Assembly: GCA_029379385.1 (NCBI GenBank)
Contig: CM055617.1
Location: forward strand, 4,960,001-5,024,000
From: Quillaja saponaria
Taxonomy: Eukaryota; Streptophyta; Magnoliopsida; Fabales; Quillajaceae
Length of the DNA stretch: 64,000 nucleotides
Direction of reading: 5' to 3'
The stretch's first letter is position 1, and the number at the start of each line of letters is the position of its first letter. The position numbers and the translations under genes were made by a program. Of this stretch, positions 48,725-60,645 are shown one piece after another. The notes beneath the pieces are model-generated. The model was not told the origin of the DNA. It saw nothing but the letters and a program-made list of their open reading frames with translations, and ran no database searches.

Positions 48725-51700
48725 CTTGAAAATGATCTGCTACCAAAATGCAAAATGATCTGCTTCCTCTCTTATACTTCAAATAAAACTGCCTACTACA
48801 CGGTAGCAAATTCCTATATCAATCAAGTCTTGATCACTTCCACTACACATCCCCAAAGAAAATTTAGTCTCAATTCAAGGAAAATCTCCCAGAAAGGGAA
48901 AAAGATGTTATTGTGTGTACCAAATCTCAGAATGGAACCAACCTTCTTGGCTTTTGGAGAGAAGGATCTCTAAGAGATGAAGGATATATGCTACTAAATA
49001 TGACCGAATCTTAACAGCAACCAAAGCAGAATGTGAGTAAGAGACAGAGAGAGAAAGAGAGGACGGGATGGTGATATACAATTCTTTATGAAAAGGTTAT
49101 CTTAAATGGCAAGAGAGCAAAAGAAGAGGTTGTTTCCTTGGTCGACGGCAAGGCCCACGGAGCCCGGGATCACCAAGTCAGCTCAGGAGACATGACCAAC
49201 AGTCTACTAGCACTAAATATTTCTCAAACCAGAGGCACCCACAAGCACAAATCTGACTTCACCCCACTTCCCCACTATTTCTTTATCTTTCCCTTTCTGA
49301 TTACTCTGTTTCTTTGTTTTCGCTCCCCTTTTTTTAAAGCTTACAAAGATTCATACCACTCAGACCCCTTGTAATTTTAAAGCTCCAAGTTCCAAACCCA
49401 ACATAAACAAATCTAGATATATATAAATGAATTTTCTTTCTACCCGTTGAACTTTGAATGCCTGCAACAGAAAACAGCATCTCGGTATCAGTTGAAGAAA
49501 ACACCAAAACGGTAGACAACAAGCATCTTTCTTTATTTCAGCAAATAATGGAATAAATGAGAAAGATCACAAACACGGAGTTATTATAGTAATAAACAAT
49601 CAAACATCAAATACCAATAACAATATCATAACAAAATTAAACTGAAATCTACGGAATCTACCAGTATATTTCACTCAAAATCTAGTAAAATAATGAAAGC
49701 AAGATCATAGTTAAACTTTATGGTGTGAAACTCTAAAACCCCACAATCCACATGGAGAAATATTCCCAAAATCAACTAGGGAAAACCTACAAATCGCCAT
49801 AAAGATACTTCGAGATAGATTACATTAGCTAGTGCAAAAATTAGACTACCACATTTCAATTTTCTAGTGTAATAAACTATTACCAAGCGAAAAATCAAGT
49901 AAAACCACCAAAGTCATCTCCTTGGACGACTCTGACAAAATGAAACAATGCTGACCGAGAGAGAAAGATAGAGATGAAGAATGCTAGACTCATCACCATC
50001 CTATTCCTTTTTGCTCCGAGGAGAAAAACAAATACCTCAATAATTCGGTGGAACGGTGACACAAAGTCCTCAATAAGCATGAGAGCAAAATTTTCAATTT
50101 TGGAGGACTGAGGACCAAAACCAAACAGAATTTCACCAAACCCACCAAAAGCAAAAGAGATACAGACCAGCAGGATCCATCAGAGAATGAGCTGGTTCTC
50201 ACAGTTTCTGAATCCAACCCCAAGTACACCAAGTCCCAGGCACCCGAAAGGAAATGTTTTTTCAGTCTTGTTTGTTCCAAGATTACCACTTTTCTAAAAA
50301 AATTCCAAAATTCTTTCCTACTGTATTTTCTCATTAGTATCTGCCAATCTGGGCATTAAGACACTCACCACCTTGTTCAATTATGCATGCCAAACTGACG
50401 ACTCCAGCATTGCCCCATAACTCACTCTTCGGTGCTAGGGTGCTGCCTTTGGAGGATGAAAATGAAAATGAAATGAAATTGTAAAACTAATTTCAATTTT
50501 GATAAAGAATTAACTAGAATTACAAATTATGAGTTTGGATGTGATAAAAATTATAATTTGAGTTGTGTGTAAATTATTTAGTCTCGTATGATTTTTAATT
50601 ATAAGTTATAATCATATTTATCAGAATTTAATTAGTAATTATCATCATTATTACTAGAGCGTGACAATAGTTATTAATATATTCAACGAGTTTTAATAGA
50701 TATCTTCAGTCACCCTTAAGTGTTTGTTACTTTTTCAATATAATATTTGTTTTTTCTTTTAAATAATTTACTCAATACATCTAAGTAATATTGAATATTA
50801 TTTTATGAACACATCTCAATAGTAGTGGTAGATTGCTTCACTTATTATACTGCCTCAGATTCACTGTCAAATATACAATAATTTTTGGCCTAGTTCTGTA
50901 TTTTCTCCAAAACCTGAGGCTAAGAAGATACCTAAACTCTCACACATGGTGCTGACTGTACATATCACCATGAATACTTACTATTTCTTTAAGAGTATTG
51001 CTTAAGAAACACTTGATTCCCTCAAATTTGAGATTGTTCAAAATCAAGGAAGGGCTATATGTGAGTGGGTCCAAACTTATCGTATGGTGCAAGGAACAGT
51101 TATAATAATTGTAGTGATTTTGCTAATTGTTTGATTTGCTTGACCCAATGAATTAATTGGCTGATTGATTTATTTTGTAACAGGAATACCACTCCCCAAT
51201 ATTTGTATCAAAATCCCTAATTTTAAGGTGAATCATCTTGCATTATACCCATTTGCTTAACTTTGCATCTGAATTAGGATTTTGAATTATGGAGAGCAAT
51301 GTTTCCACAGTGCTAGAGAATCCAGCTTCTGGTACTGTTCAAGATTTTGTACCTAAAAATTGAAATTTCACTTAGGTGGCAACAGTACTAATTGCTTCCC
51401 TTAAGAATGTAGGTATCAATTAGAAGCTAGATAGCACACTTATTTCAATCGTTATGTTATATTTTAAAATTATAAAAAATAAATTTTATTTGTGTGTACG
51501 ACTCTCATCATTTTAATAACAAATAAAACTTAATAATATTTAATTTTGTTTTTTAGAAGATAGTCGTCCACAGAGGTACTTGACGACTTTTAAAGTTACT
51601 TGCCTTTCTAACACAAGCACATCACCAACAATGTCATTAAAAAATTTGATTGCTTTAAACAACATGATAATGCTTAATTATCCAAATTTTTGACTTGGAA

Positions 51701-53687
51701 ACCATACAATAATCATGCCCACCATCAATATTGATATTATTTTGTGTCACATGCATGAAAATTTATATATGAATATCATGGTATCATAGCATGCGTCAAA
51801 GTTAGAAGATTTGGACTATGCACTGTATATATTATGTGTATATATGTACTATATAATGATTAATTAACTTCATTCTTACATTGAACATGTTCATGGTTTA
51901 GAACATTTAATAACATGGTTTGGACTTGGACCACAAGTTAGTAATAGAGGGTTTAGCACCTTCTCCATGTTTCTTGTTTCTGATTGCAGTTGAGAAACTG
52001 AAAACCAATATATGAGTAGAGGTTGGGCAGGTGATATTAAGTATTTATTTTCCTTATCTTTTTCAATGTAAAGGTCATTAATTTTTTATGTGATAAGAGA
52101 TAGTTCTCCTAGGCCTAACTAATAATATTATATTATTAACGTGTCTTCGTGGTTAAATTAAATTAGTTTAAATATTATTTCTGAATCAATCTAACCTAAT
52201 CGATTTTAATTTTTTGAGAACTCATTTAGAACCAATCCATGAATCTCGAGTTAGATTGGATTGGGTTGATCTCATTAAGGTCTTTACTTAGACTTATTAA
52301 TTTGCAACAGTAAAAAAATTATAATTAACCGTATAACATGATACATAAATATTTGATCTCAAACATTCAAAAACTTAATTTTAAGTAATTTCAAGTTTAC
52401 AAACCATAACACAAATTGGATTTGATTTATTTTAAGTCCTATATTTAGACACTGTCAAATTGGATTTGACATATTCCACGAACTATTACTATTTAACACT
52501 AAATACTAACTAATTACTAGTTATTAGTTGAGTTGTGATAAATACTTTACTCATTATGAATTTATAAGTGATAGGTTCAAAAAAAATTGTTTTAAAAAAT
52601 AAATAAGATATTATCATTGGATTGAATTTGATTAAGTTGGGTGATCTATCTCATAAATTCTGGACCAATCTAATTTAACAAAATTGATACAAATGACCGA
52701 ACCAATCTAATCCAAACAATAATAAATCGTATCAGATAGGTTCAATTTGATCAGGTTGAATCGGGTCATAAACACTCCTATTTCCAACATAAGTGCTTGT
52801 AGGCCATTGAGATTAATCATGGTTTAGGGTATGTAAGAAACGTGTTTTTGAGATTTTCCCGCAAATTGTTTAACACAATTGCCTGCCACGATTAGATTTG
52901 GGCTTGGAGCTATCTGGGCCAGGCAATACACAACGAACTAAGTCTGAATAGTGAATATCTCCCACCAAATGGGCCACTCAAAACTTTCATTTGATTGTAA
53001 AATTATTTAGATTTGAGTTTTTCTAATAATAATGTAATTTTCAAATTTAAAACATTTTAAAACTAATAACTCTTATTAAAAAAATTGAGATAATAATTAA
53101 TAATTCAATTGACAAGCACCTTAAAATTTAAAGAGAATTAAATACACGAAATATTTAGACTGAGTTTACTAATACAGTGTCATTCACTAAATAAAAGTAT
53201 TATATGAATATAATACTATCTCTAAATTAATTAGAGGTCTTAATTCAAATACACTAAATAAAAATATTCTATGAATATGATACTATCTCTAAATTAATTA
53301 GAGATCTTAATTTAATTTGTTAAGACAATTCGTGATCCTATGTGCAAATTCTTTTTATCAATTAATATGTAATTATTTTATCTTTTTATGAGTTGTTTTA
53401 TCATTAATGTTTTCGTACTGATTCTTGAGTTTTTTTTTTAATAGTCTTGCTCAAATCAAATTTGAAAACTTTGCTTTGTATTAATTGTATGTAAAAACAC
53501 ATAAAAAATAATAATAAAAAAAATCAAATGTATGATTTGATTGAACAAATTTTATATGTAAATAAAACAATTAATCATTATATCAAAAAAATTCTAATCA
53601 AAAGGAAAAAAAAAAATATATAGAAAAAAGAATTCCACTATACTTAAGAAGCTTTGTGATTAAATTGGGAGAAATCCTAACATTTCT
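48725..53687. other. NPY 5' region and AT-rich gene desert
   Basis: From 48725 to about 50450 probably lie the NPY leader exon(s), a leader intron and the promoter. A 113-codon minus-strand frame (50334-49993) fits a leader with upstream ORFs rather than a protein family. From 50450 to 53687 the DNA is extremely AT-rich with no gene. It includes a possible transposon remnant (about 52180-52790) and a 67-bp tandem repeat (53185-53315). Confidence 0.45.
53185..53315. repeat. Two-copy direct repeat, 67-bp period
   Basis: Both copies start CACTAAATAAAA (53185 and 53252) and share ACTATCTCTAAATTAATTAG followed by AG-TCTTAATT. Few mismatches. Non-coding; about 400 bp beyond the 3' end of the ZAT gene. 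Confidence 0.85.
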
Positions 53688-54464
53688 TCAATCTTGCGAT
53701 GAGGAAGCCACGTGGTCTTGACTCAACAAGAAACGGGGCTTCTTCGCAAACGGTAAAGGGCTCTCCGCCTCTTGTTCTCCTGACAATTGACTTTTACCAA
53801 ACCCCGGCCAAACGTCCGGCAATGGTGCCGGAAGGTTTAAGTCAAATCCACGTTGACTATTTAATGATCCTCCGCCTTCCGATGAAGCTGTAGCTACACT
53901 GTTGTTGCTTCCACCGTCATAGTGGCGTCGTTTGTGTCCGCCAAGTGCTTGACCCGTAGGAAAAGTCTTGTGACAAATAGAACACTCGTGCGTCTTATTA
54001 CCACCACTCGCGGCGGCGCCGGCTATTGTATTAGTGGTGGTGGAAGTGGATGCCTTGTCAGCGGTCGCGTTGGATAATGGGGATTTGCGGTGACTTGCCT
54101 TGTGACCACCAAGTGCTTGATAAGATGAAAATGCTTTGTTGCATACGGTACACTTATAAGACAGTTTCAAAATGGGTGGCGCAGCATCCTTTTCTTCATG
54201 AAATTGAATAGTGGGAATTTTGTTGTTGTTGATATGGGTGGTGGTGGCGCCGCCGCTTCGGGCGAGCATGATGAGGCAGAGAGCAAGATACTCTTCCTCT
54301 GTAGGTGGGTTCTCAAAACGTGGTCGTTTAGAGCGTTTTCTCTTGGCCCATGGCTCCCCGCATTGAAGGTCAACAATATCAAGGGAATCATCTTGTTGGT
54401 GGTAATTTCTAAAACTGAAAGGAGTAGTGGCTGTGGTGGGTGAATTCAAAGCCTCCAAAGCCAT
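53688..54464 (-). CDS. C2H2 zinc-finger repressor, ZAT10/AZF-like
   Basis: Two-fingered C1-2i class zinc-finger transcription factor, a group of stress-induced repressors (ZAT10/STZ, AZF1-3, SCOF-1). Intronless, 258 aa, starting [18 protein letters not shown]. Parts in order: basic B-box/[12 protein letters not shown] (about 41-50); L-box [16 protein letters not shown] (about 56-71); finger 1 [20 protein letters not shown]; Ser/Thr/Ala linker; finger 2 [21 protein letters not shown]-terminal EAR repression motif FDLNLP (about 207). Both fingers keep the plant-specific QALGGH. Upstream (to the right) are a TATA-like run at 54588-54596, a G-quadruplex motif (54616-54637), W-boxes (54649-54654, 54814-54819) and a G-box (54956-54961), fitting stress and WRKY control. 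The exact orthologue within the ZAT10/AZF group is uncertain. Confidence 0.95.
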   Translation of the reverse strand: MALEALNSPTTATTPFSFRNYHQQDDSLDIVDLQCGEPWAKRKRSKRPRFENPPTEEEYLALCLIMLARSGGATTTHINNNKIPTIQFHEEKDAAPPILKLSYKCTVCNKAFSSYQALGGHKASHRKSPLSNATADKASTSTTTNTIAGAAASGGNKTHECSICHKTFPTGQALGGHKRRHYDGGSNNSVATASSEGGGSLNSQRGFDLNLPAPLPDVWPGFGKSQLSGEQEAESPLPFAKKPRFLLSQDHVASSSQD

Positions 54465-55795
54465 TTTCTAAATTTTGGGCAAAAGAAATCTAAGAGAAAA
54501 ATTGACAGCAGCAAGTAATAAGATAGGCAGAAGAGCTGAGCTCTGTTTGTGTGAAACTGATCTGAAATTAGTAGATTGAGAAGGAGTATATATATACACA
54601 AATGAAGTTGGAGTTGGGGTTGGGTTGGGGTTGGGGGCAGAGTGAAGTGGTCAACTAAGGAGGATAGAAGATGAGTACAGGATGAGCTAAGCTGTGAGCT
54701 ATGTGGGGTGAGTCATTTCATGGGTGGACTGACTTTTTCTTTGTCAAAAACAATGGTGGCAGTCTACGTATGGGGTACTGCTGTAATACCTCAGTCCACG
54801 CTACGCGCTTCTCTTGACTTGTATTGTATGTGATGACAGGTGGCTCCTCTGGATACTTTTGGCAGCTTCCACATGTTCGTGTTAGCTGACAAGCAGTTGG
54901 ATAATAATCAAAACAGATTGAAGTCGTCCAAATTTCACAGATGCTAATATACTGCCACGTGGGAAATTGTAATGCTGCTCTCTATTCTCCAAGATTCTAG
55001 TGGTTCAGGTTCTCAATTCTCATTCTTCTACTCAAACAACTTATCCTTCCACATGTTCAAGTTCTCAATGCTCAATTCTCCATTCTCATTTTTATACTCA
55101 ATTTGATGTGGGTAGATATATAGTCTAAAATTCTTTACTCAATTTTTGTTTTGTGTAATTTGAGTTGTGTAAGCTGTAATCTTTGCAACATCAATCATAA
55201 TGGGATAGAAAAGGTTAGACCTCCTGGAGCTATCATTATACGAGGATGTTGTAATGAAGGTACATAGGAATTCCAAAATAATGTCAAATTACTATGGTCT
55301 ATATGATACAAATTAGCTGTGTAAATATATTGATTGTAATAATGTAATTACATCAAGCAAGATTATTTGTCAAATGGGGGCAGTAACTCATGGTTCATGC
55401 TTCTGTTTAATATGAAGGGGAAAACATTATGAGGCAGCAAAAGTAGGGAGTGGTCTTACACATGTAAATGCTGATATGGGCAAGGTGTCTCGAATACCTC
55501 TGCAGTCAGAATTGCAACTGATAAAACTCTTATGTCTTTTCCCTTTTTACTTTTTTTTGGAGCTTCTTCAAGTGGCAAATTTCATTGTTGGTAATTTATG
55601 TGGTTGGCTTACGATAATGCTTCCAAACTTATAAATTTATACATTAATTCTTGTGGGACCCAATTATTCATTGGAATTTACTGTTTTTAATGTCTACATT
55701 TTTTCCACATGAAGTTGTTGATTTGTCCAATTCTGACTGAATTACACGGATTTTATATGTGTATACCTATACAAATTTTTTCTATTGCTTATCAG
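54465..55795 (-). promoter_or_regulatory. ZAT promoter region and spacer to the ClpR remnant
   Basis: TATA-like TATATATAC on the minus strand at 54588-54596, about 125 bp before the ATG. W-boxes: TTGACC on the minus strand (54649-54654) and TTGACT on the plus strand (54814-54819). G-box CACGTG at 54956-54961 within GCCACGTGGG. The rest up to 55795 is AT-rich with no gene, apart from possible remnant intron of the ClpR pseudogene. Confidence 0.6.
54616..54637 (+). other. G-quadruplex motif in the ZAT promoter
   Basis: G runs of 4, 3, 4 and 5 separated by TT on the plus strand, which is the template strand for the ZAT gene. It lies 20-30 bp upstream of the TATA-like run. The TTGGGG pattern resembles telomere repeats but not the plant telomere unit TTTAGGG. 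Confidence 0.8.
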
Positions 55796-57118
55796 AATGA
55801 GAAGTTGGAAAATGTTGGATCAGAAACAGAGGGCGAGGCGTACGCCATTGCTGACATGATGGCTGTAAGTAGTTATCAACTTCCCTACGTGTTACTAATT
55901 GCATCTATCTGTGACTACACGAATACGAGACAAAGCAGCAATTAAAGTGAAAGATATATAAAATGTCTTCTTTTTAAAGTTAACTAGTGCCTTTTAATTT
56001 ATCTACTTAAAGTATGTCAAAGCAGATGTGTATAGTGTGAACTGTGGCATGGCATATGGTCAAGAGGCAATGCTTGTCACTTGCAGCAAAGGGTTATCGT
56101 CCTGTACAGCCAAATTCATCCAGTATGATTCACTTCTCTTCAGAATTTTGAAAGATTTGTATGACAAATATCTGTTCATTTTTTGTTGTTAATTCTTGGA
56201 ACCTTGATGAGAATCTTGTGTTCTATAAGCCTTTGGTTGTCTTACTGGTCTACTAACCAAAAAATTAAAGGCTAAAATGGACCGAACCTCTCCAACTTTA
56301 TCTCATACTAAACTCTGTTATTTTTGACCACTTAATTTAACACATTCTATCTGCTTTCAAGAATTGAATCCTCCTGTTCCCATTTAATGGTTCCCAATTT
56401 TTTCTTTCAAAATATTTTTCACTGCAAAAAAATAAAAATAAAAATAAAATTAGCCTTCAGATCTAAAACAAACCATTCTCTTATTCTTCGAAAATATAAA
56501 AATATCTGGATCCCTGCTTCCGTCCAAATTGATTATGAAAACTAGGCACGTGATGTCATGCACGGGAGAGTTTGATGGGGGTTCGGTGTATTTGAACCTA
56601 AATTAGATCTGAATACAGTCTAACTGATCTTTCATTACAGCAAAATTATATCTCCCCCAAAGTCAACAGACCAAGCGGTGCTGTCATAGATATGTGGATT
56701 AAGGTAGTCTCTCTATCTGCTGTATTTTTCGTTTTTATGTTTCTGTTCCCCTTCCAGGCAAAAGAGCTGGATGCAAACACCGAGTATTACATTGAACTAC
56801 TGGCAAAAGGAATAAGGAAACCAAAGAAAGAAATTGCTAAAGATATCCAGCGACCCAAATATTTTCAAGCACATGAAGCCATTGACTATGGGATTGCAGA
56901 CAAAAATTTTGACTCTAAAGGATGTTGCATTTGAGAAGAGGATTATATTTTCAGAACTTTTCCTAATTCATATCTTCAGTCTGCAAATATTCTATGCCTC
57001 AGGAATCTAATCTATAATCTTTTTGGATCAGGATTAAGATGAAATGCTTGCTCAATCACGAGCTCTAGGGAGAGCAGCAGGGGGCAATCCACCTGGAATT
57101 AGCTCCATCTTGATTTAG
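55796..57118 (+). pseudogene. ClpR1-like plastid Clp protease subunit, truncated pseudogene
   Basis: Remnant of a non-catalytic ClpR subunit of the chloroplast Clp protease core. Recognisable exons: 55796-55864 (ENVGSETEGEAYAIADMMA), from 56013 (YVKADVYSVNCGMAYGQ), 56641-56703 (PKVNRPSGAVIDMWIK), from 56758 (AKELDANTEYYIELLAKG, IQRPKYFQAHEAIDYGIADK) and 57032-57118 (DEMLAQSRALGRAAGGNPPG). The N-terminal part of the protein is absent. Lesions: a frame change near 56080, where GYRPVQPNSS reads in another frame; an extra C in a run near 56655; a frame change near 56920, before DVAFEKR; TAA at 57035-57037 where a Tyr codon is expected; and a missing donor after exon 2. Introns are kept, so it arose by DNA duplication rather than retroposition. 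The match is to ClpR1 from memory; other ClpR members are possible. Confidence 0.8.
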
Positions 57119-57453
57119 GTAATCATGGAGGACTGATAGTATATAGAAGCTCCTCCTGGAATTAGCTTTCTGGTCCAAAGTGCAAGCAGTTTTTCATCAT
57201 TACCAATCGTGATCTAAAGAAAAATTCTGACAGACATTCTTCAAGGAAATTAGCAATAATTAAACGAAAAGAAAAACAATTTCTTTCCACAACTTTGCAT
57301 TGTGTAGATAGCTAGCTTCACAAATTAGTTTTGCAGTCCAAGTTTGGAAGAGATACCAAGAAATAACTCGGGAAAAGTACAGAATAGAGTTGAGAATAAA
57401 CAAAAATATTTTTGAAACTACTATGGACCAACCGAGAGATCTTCAACACTTAA
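57119..57453. other. Spacer between ClpR remnant and BUB3
   Basis: Convergent ends. It probably contains the BUB3 3' UTR. Nothing else is visible. Confidence 0.5.
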
Positions 57454-60400
57454 TCATGCAGGGGGATTAGGGTAAACTTTAGGTTTTGGCTTGACCTCTA
57501 CTTCATTTACACTACGCACATAGATAGCATCTGGCTCATGACTGCAAAAAGAAAGAGAATATATCAAAGCTAGTATTTAGGTATGTGAGACAGGGAGTGC
57601 ATGCCAATGAGAGAGAGGTAGAGGAGTCTCTTACGGTTTATCCCCTTCTTCAAATGTGTAACTTGATGCTACGGCCAAGAGGCGCCCATCTTTACTAAAT
57701 GAAAGTGCAGCAATGCTAGTCGGATATTTTGAGTACTGTAAGAGACAATAGCAATTCAGTTGTCATATGATATCCAATGAGCTTAATTAAGCTCAGTATA
57801 ATTTGAGACATATACCTGATACAGCCTCTTCTTGTTGTTTCCATCCCACACATTCACGAAACCATCACAACCTCCTGTTGCAAATGTACCATATCTGCAT
57901 GTAGATTTTTCAATGAACAAGTAATTGTTGGTAGTTTTGAAATTAAAATGCTTAATGAAATGGTAACCCTAGTTTTGACATCCTATATATCTTGGAAGGG
58001 TAATTACCAAAAACTTAAATACCATGCCTTCAATGACATTGTGCTATCACATTCCCTAGAGAACAATGTCATTGAAGGTGTAGGTTTTTCACAGGACATA
58101 CAACATTGAAGTACTCACATGGGGTGGAAAGCAATCGCATTTACTGGATAAACAATGTCTCTTCCGGCTTCTGATTTTCTATGACACTTGAAAGCATACC
58201 TGTGCAAGGCTTAGATGTGATAAACAGGAAAGATGATGCACAAGATTAAAGTAATTCTGTGCTTCCAAAAAAGGCATTAAAGGAAAAAAGAGTACTTTTT
58301 TGCTTGGCTGGCCTCTGAAAGATCAAAAAATTCCATTGCAACCCGTCCTTCAACAGAACTAAGAGCATATCCTGCATAAAAGTGTTGATGAATATGCACT
58401 GGCAAGCACTGGCACCAAAACAAATAAAGAGCAAGAAATCCACTGTGTAGACAAAACTCAAATGGATGTTCAATTGAATTCTATAATCCTATATAGTATT
58501 ATGTTAATCCATGAATAGTTCTGTCAAACACTACTGCATATTTATTATAAAATCCTCAGTATGTCCATTCATTTTATACCTCATTAATGCAAGGTATAAC
58601 TTAATAAGCTTCCATTAGTACAGAAGGTAACTTGAAAAGTGATCTAACTGAACATCTTAAGCAATGCATAATTTTTGAATTTTCTGAAGCTTACCTGTTC
58701 CATTTGGATAACAACGAACACATCTAGTTTGATATTTCAATGAAGACTCCCTTCGTTGCTCAGGTTGAGACATATTCCTTAAATCATAAACATTTACATG
58801 TCTTCCTGCTGTTGCCACAACTAACCGATTCCCGACAAGAGAAAGGGAGTAAACACGCTCAGGTTGTGGATATGTTCCAACAAGAGTGTGTTCCTGCCCA
58901 CTTGCCCCTCTAGGGTCCCAACATTTCAAGGTTTTATCCCAACTACCAGTGATCAATTGCCCTGGTTAAATAAAAGAGGGAATGTAAAAACAACCTCCAC
59001 TAAAACAAAGGACAAACAGTTATGCTGAAATTATATATCTCATTGCTGAAGAATTACTGACTTCTTTTGTATAAGACAGATAAAGAGTATGCCCACATAG
59101 AGTAGTAACTTCTTAGTGTTTCATAGGCGCAATCAATTAATCAATTGGGGAATGGAGGTTCCGCTTTCTTTTAATGGATGCTGTTCCAGGTGCGCCACAT
59201 GGGAGGCGAACTAGTTTCCAACAAATTCACACAATTTTTTGTGTAAAGGGAAGAAATTCGCACAAGCTACAGGTATGTTTTCAACTCTCAGTGAACTTCA
59301 AAAAATAATTAAACTGCCAATCACACATTGAAGTTTTGAACCAAATTCAGTCCTTAGCTCAAGGAAGTTTTCTCTATGGTAACCAATTTCCCATAATAAT
59401 TATGTTATGGGAACTTAACATAATGGATTGCTCATTAAAGACAGAAACTGCTCTTCATGATCATACATTAAGGTAAACAAGAAAACGAGAATTGAGGACA
59501 AGCAAGTTTATAACACCAACAGACCTGCAGCATAAGAGTACTCAACACAACGCACAGGTGCATCATGCTTTCCCAAAATATCTTCCTTATTGTAGTTGAA
59601 AACAAGCCTGAAACATTAGAATCTTACATATTAATAGGTCTAAACAACAATCATGCTGGACCTCAAAAACTCGATGATGCAATCATTGAATAGTTTCATT
59701 TATGATGTACAATAACCAACTACAATACTGATGAATGTGTAGATCTGTATGAAATCCAGTAAGCGTAAATGTAATTAGTCATTGTGAGAAACACAAGGAA
59801 AAGAAAAGTGTTCGCGCGCAATTAACAATGTCTAGTGCCACTTGTTAGGGGATTTTTACATAAAATTTATGGACGTTACCAATTAGACATCAGTTCACAT
59901 GCCAGAAAACCTAGAGGACTTCCCAATTCCAAAGTGATCATCTAAATTGGCCTCAAATTTCAAGGAGGCATGGATTTCCATGGAGTCAAGGAAGCAGACC
60001 ATTTTAACAAAGTGACGAGAGTAATCAGGTAAAAAGAAGAAGTTAGCATAACGGACATTCATGAATTTTACAATATGCAATACCATTATGTTCCAAATGA
60101 CCAACTTCGCAGCATTAAACTCGACTCAACAAGCCTTAAATCCCACACTTCCCAGCATCAATGGTCACAGTAACTGTTCACTTGATGATAATTTCTAAGT
60201 AACTCAGCATAATTACTCTAACCCAAAGAGACAAAACTCAATACCCAGGAAAATAACTATAAGTTTAATTCACACGGTTTTACAGAACCAGGCAGGAATG
60301 GCACAAAGACAATTACCGTCTCACAGTATTGTCCCCACCAGCACTAAACCCAGAAGAATCATCATGGAAGCAGCAGTCAAGCACAGGACCACCGTGCATA

Positions 60401-60645
60401 AACTCCCCTCTCAGCACATTGGCGCTCGCATCGTACAACCGCACACTCTGAACAGATACTGAAGGCCTTTAGCACCGTGAGCTATAACTGAGCTAAGTAT
60501 ACCTACCAGAGGGCCGAGAGCTTACCTTATCCCAAGAGGAAACAAGTAGGTGATCACTGTGGTTGGAGAATCGAATATTCGAGATTCCGTCCGATGGAGG
60601 GTTCGACAGTTCTCGGCCGGGCGCCGGAGGGGTTCCAGATGTCAT
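57454..60645 (-). CDS. BUB3: Mitotic checkpoint protein BUB3
   Basis: Seven-bladed WD40 protein of the spindle assembly checkpoint. It brings BUB1/BUBR1-type partners to phosphorylated KNL1 at kinetochores and, in plants, also acts at the phragmoplast (family knowledge). Exons in transcript order: 60645-60526, 60447-60317, 59607-59525, 58961-58695, 58371-58296, 58199-58119, 57894-57816, 57735-57635, 57541-57454; 341 aa, the usual length. Landmarks: start with [20 protein letters not shown], blades with [14 protein letters not shown] and [20 protein letters not shown], the GLEBS-facing segment [33 protein letters not shown], and [18 protein letters not shown] near the end. The C terminus, [12 protein letters not shown], is typical of plant BUB3.1/3.2. 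Intron 6 carries a perfect 16-bp inverted repeat. Promoter shared with ZFPL1. Confidence 0.96.
58027..58078. repeat. Perfect 16-bp inverted repeat in BUB3 intron 6
   Basis: CCTTCAATGACATTGT at 58027-58042 and its exact reverse complement at 58063-58078, with a 20-bp spacer. It would form a short hairpin in the pre-mRNA. Confidence 0.9.
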
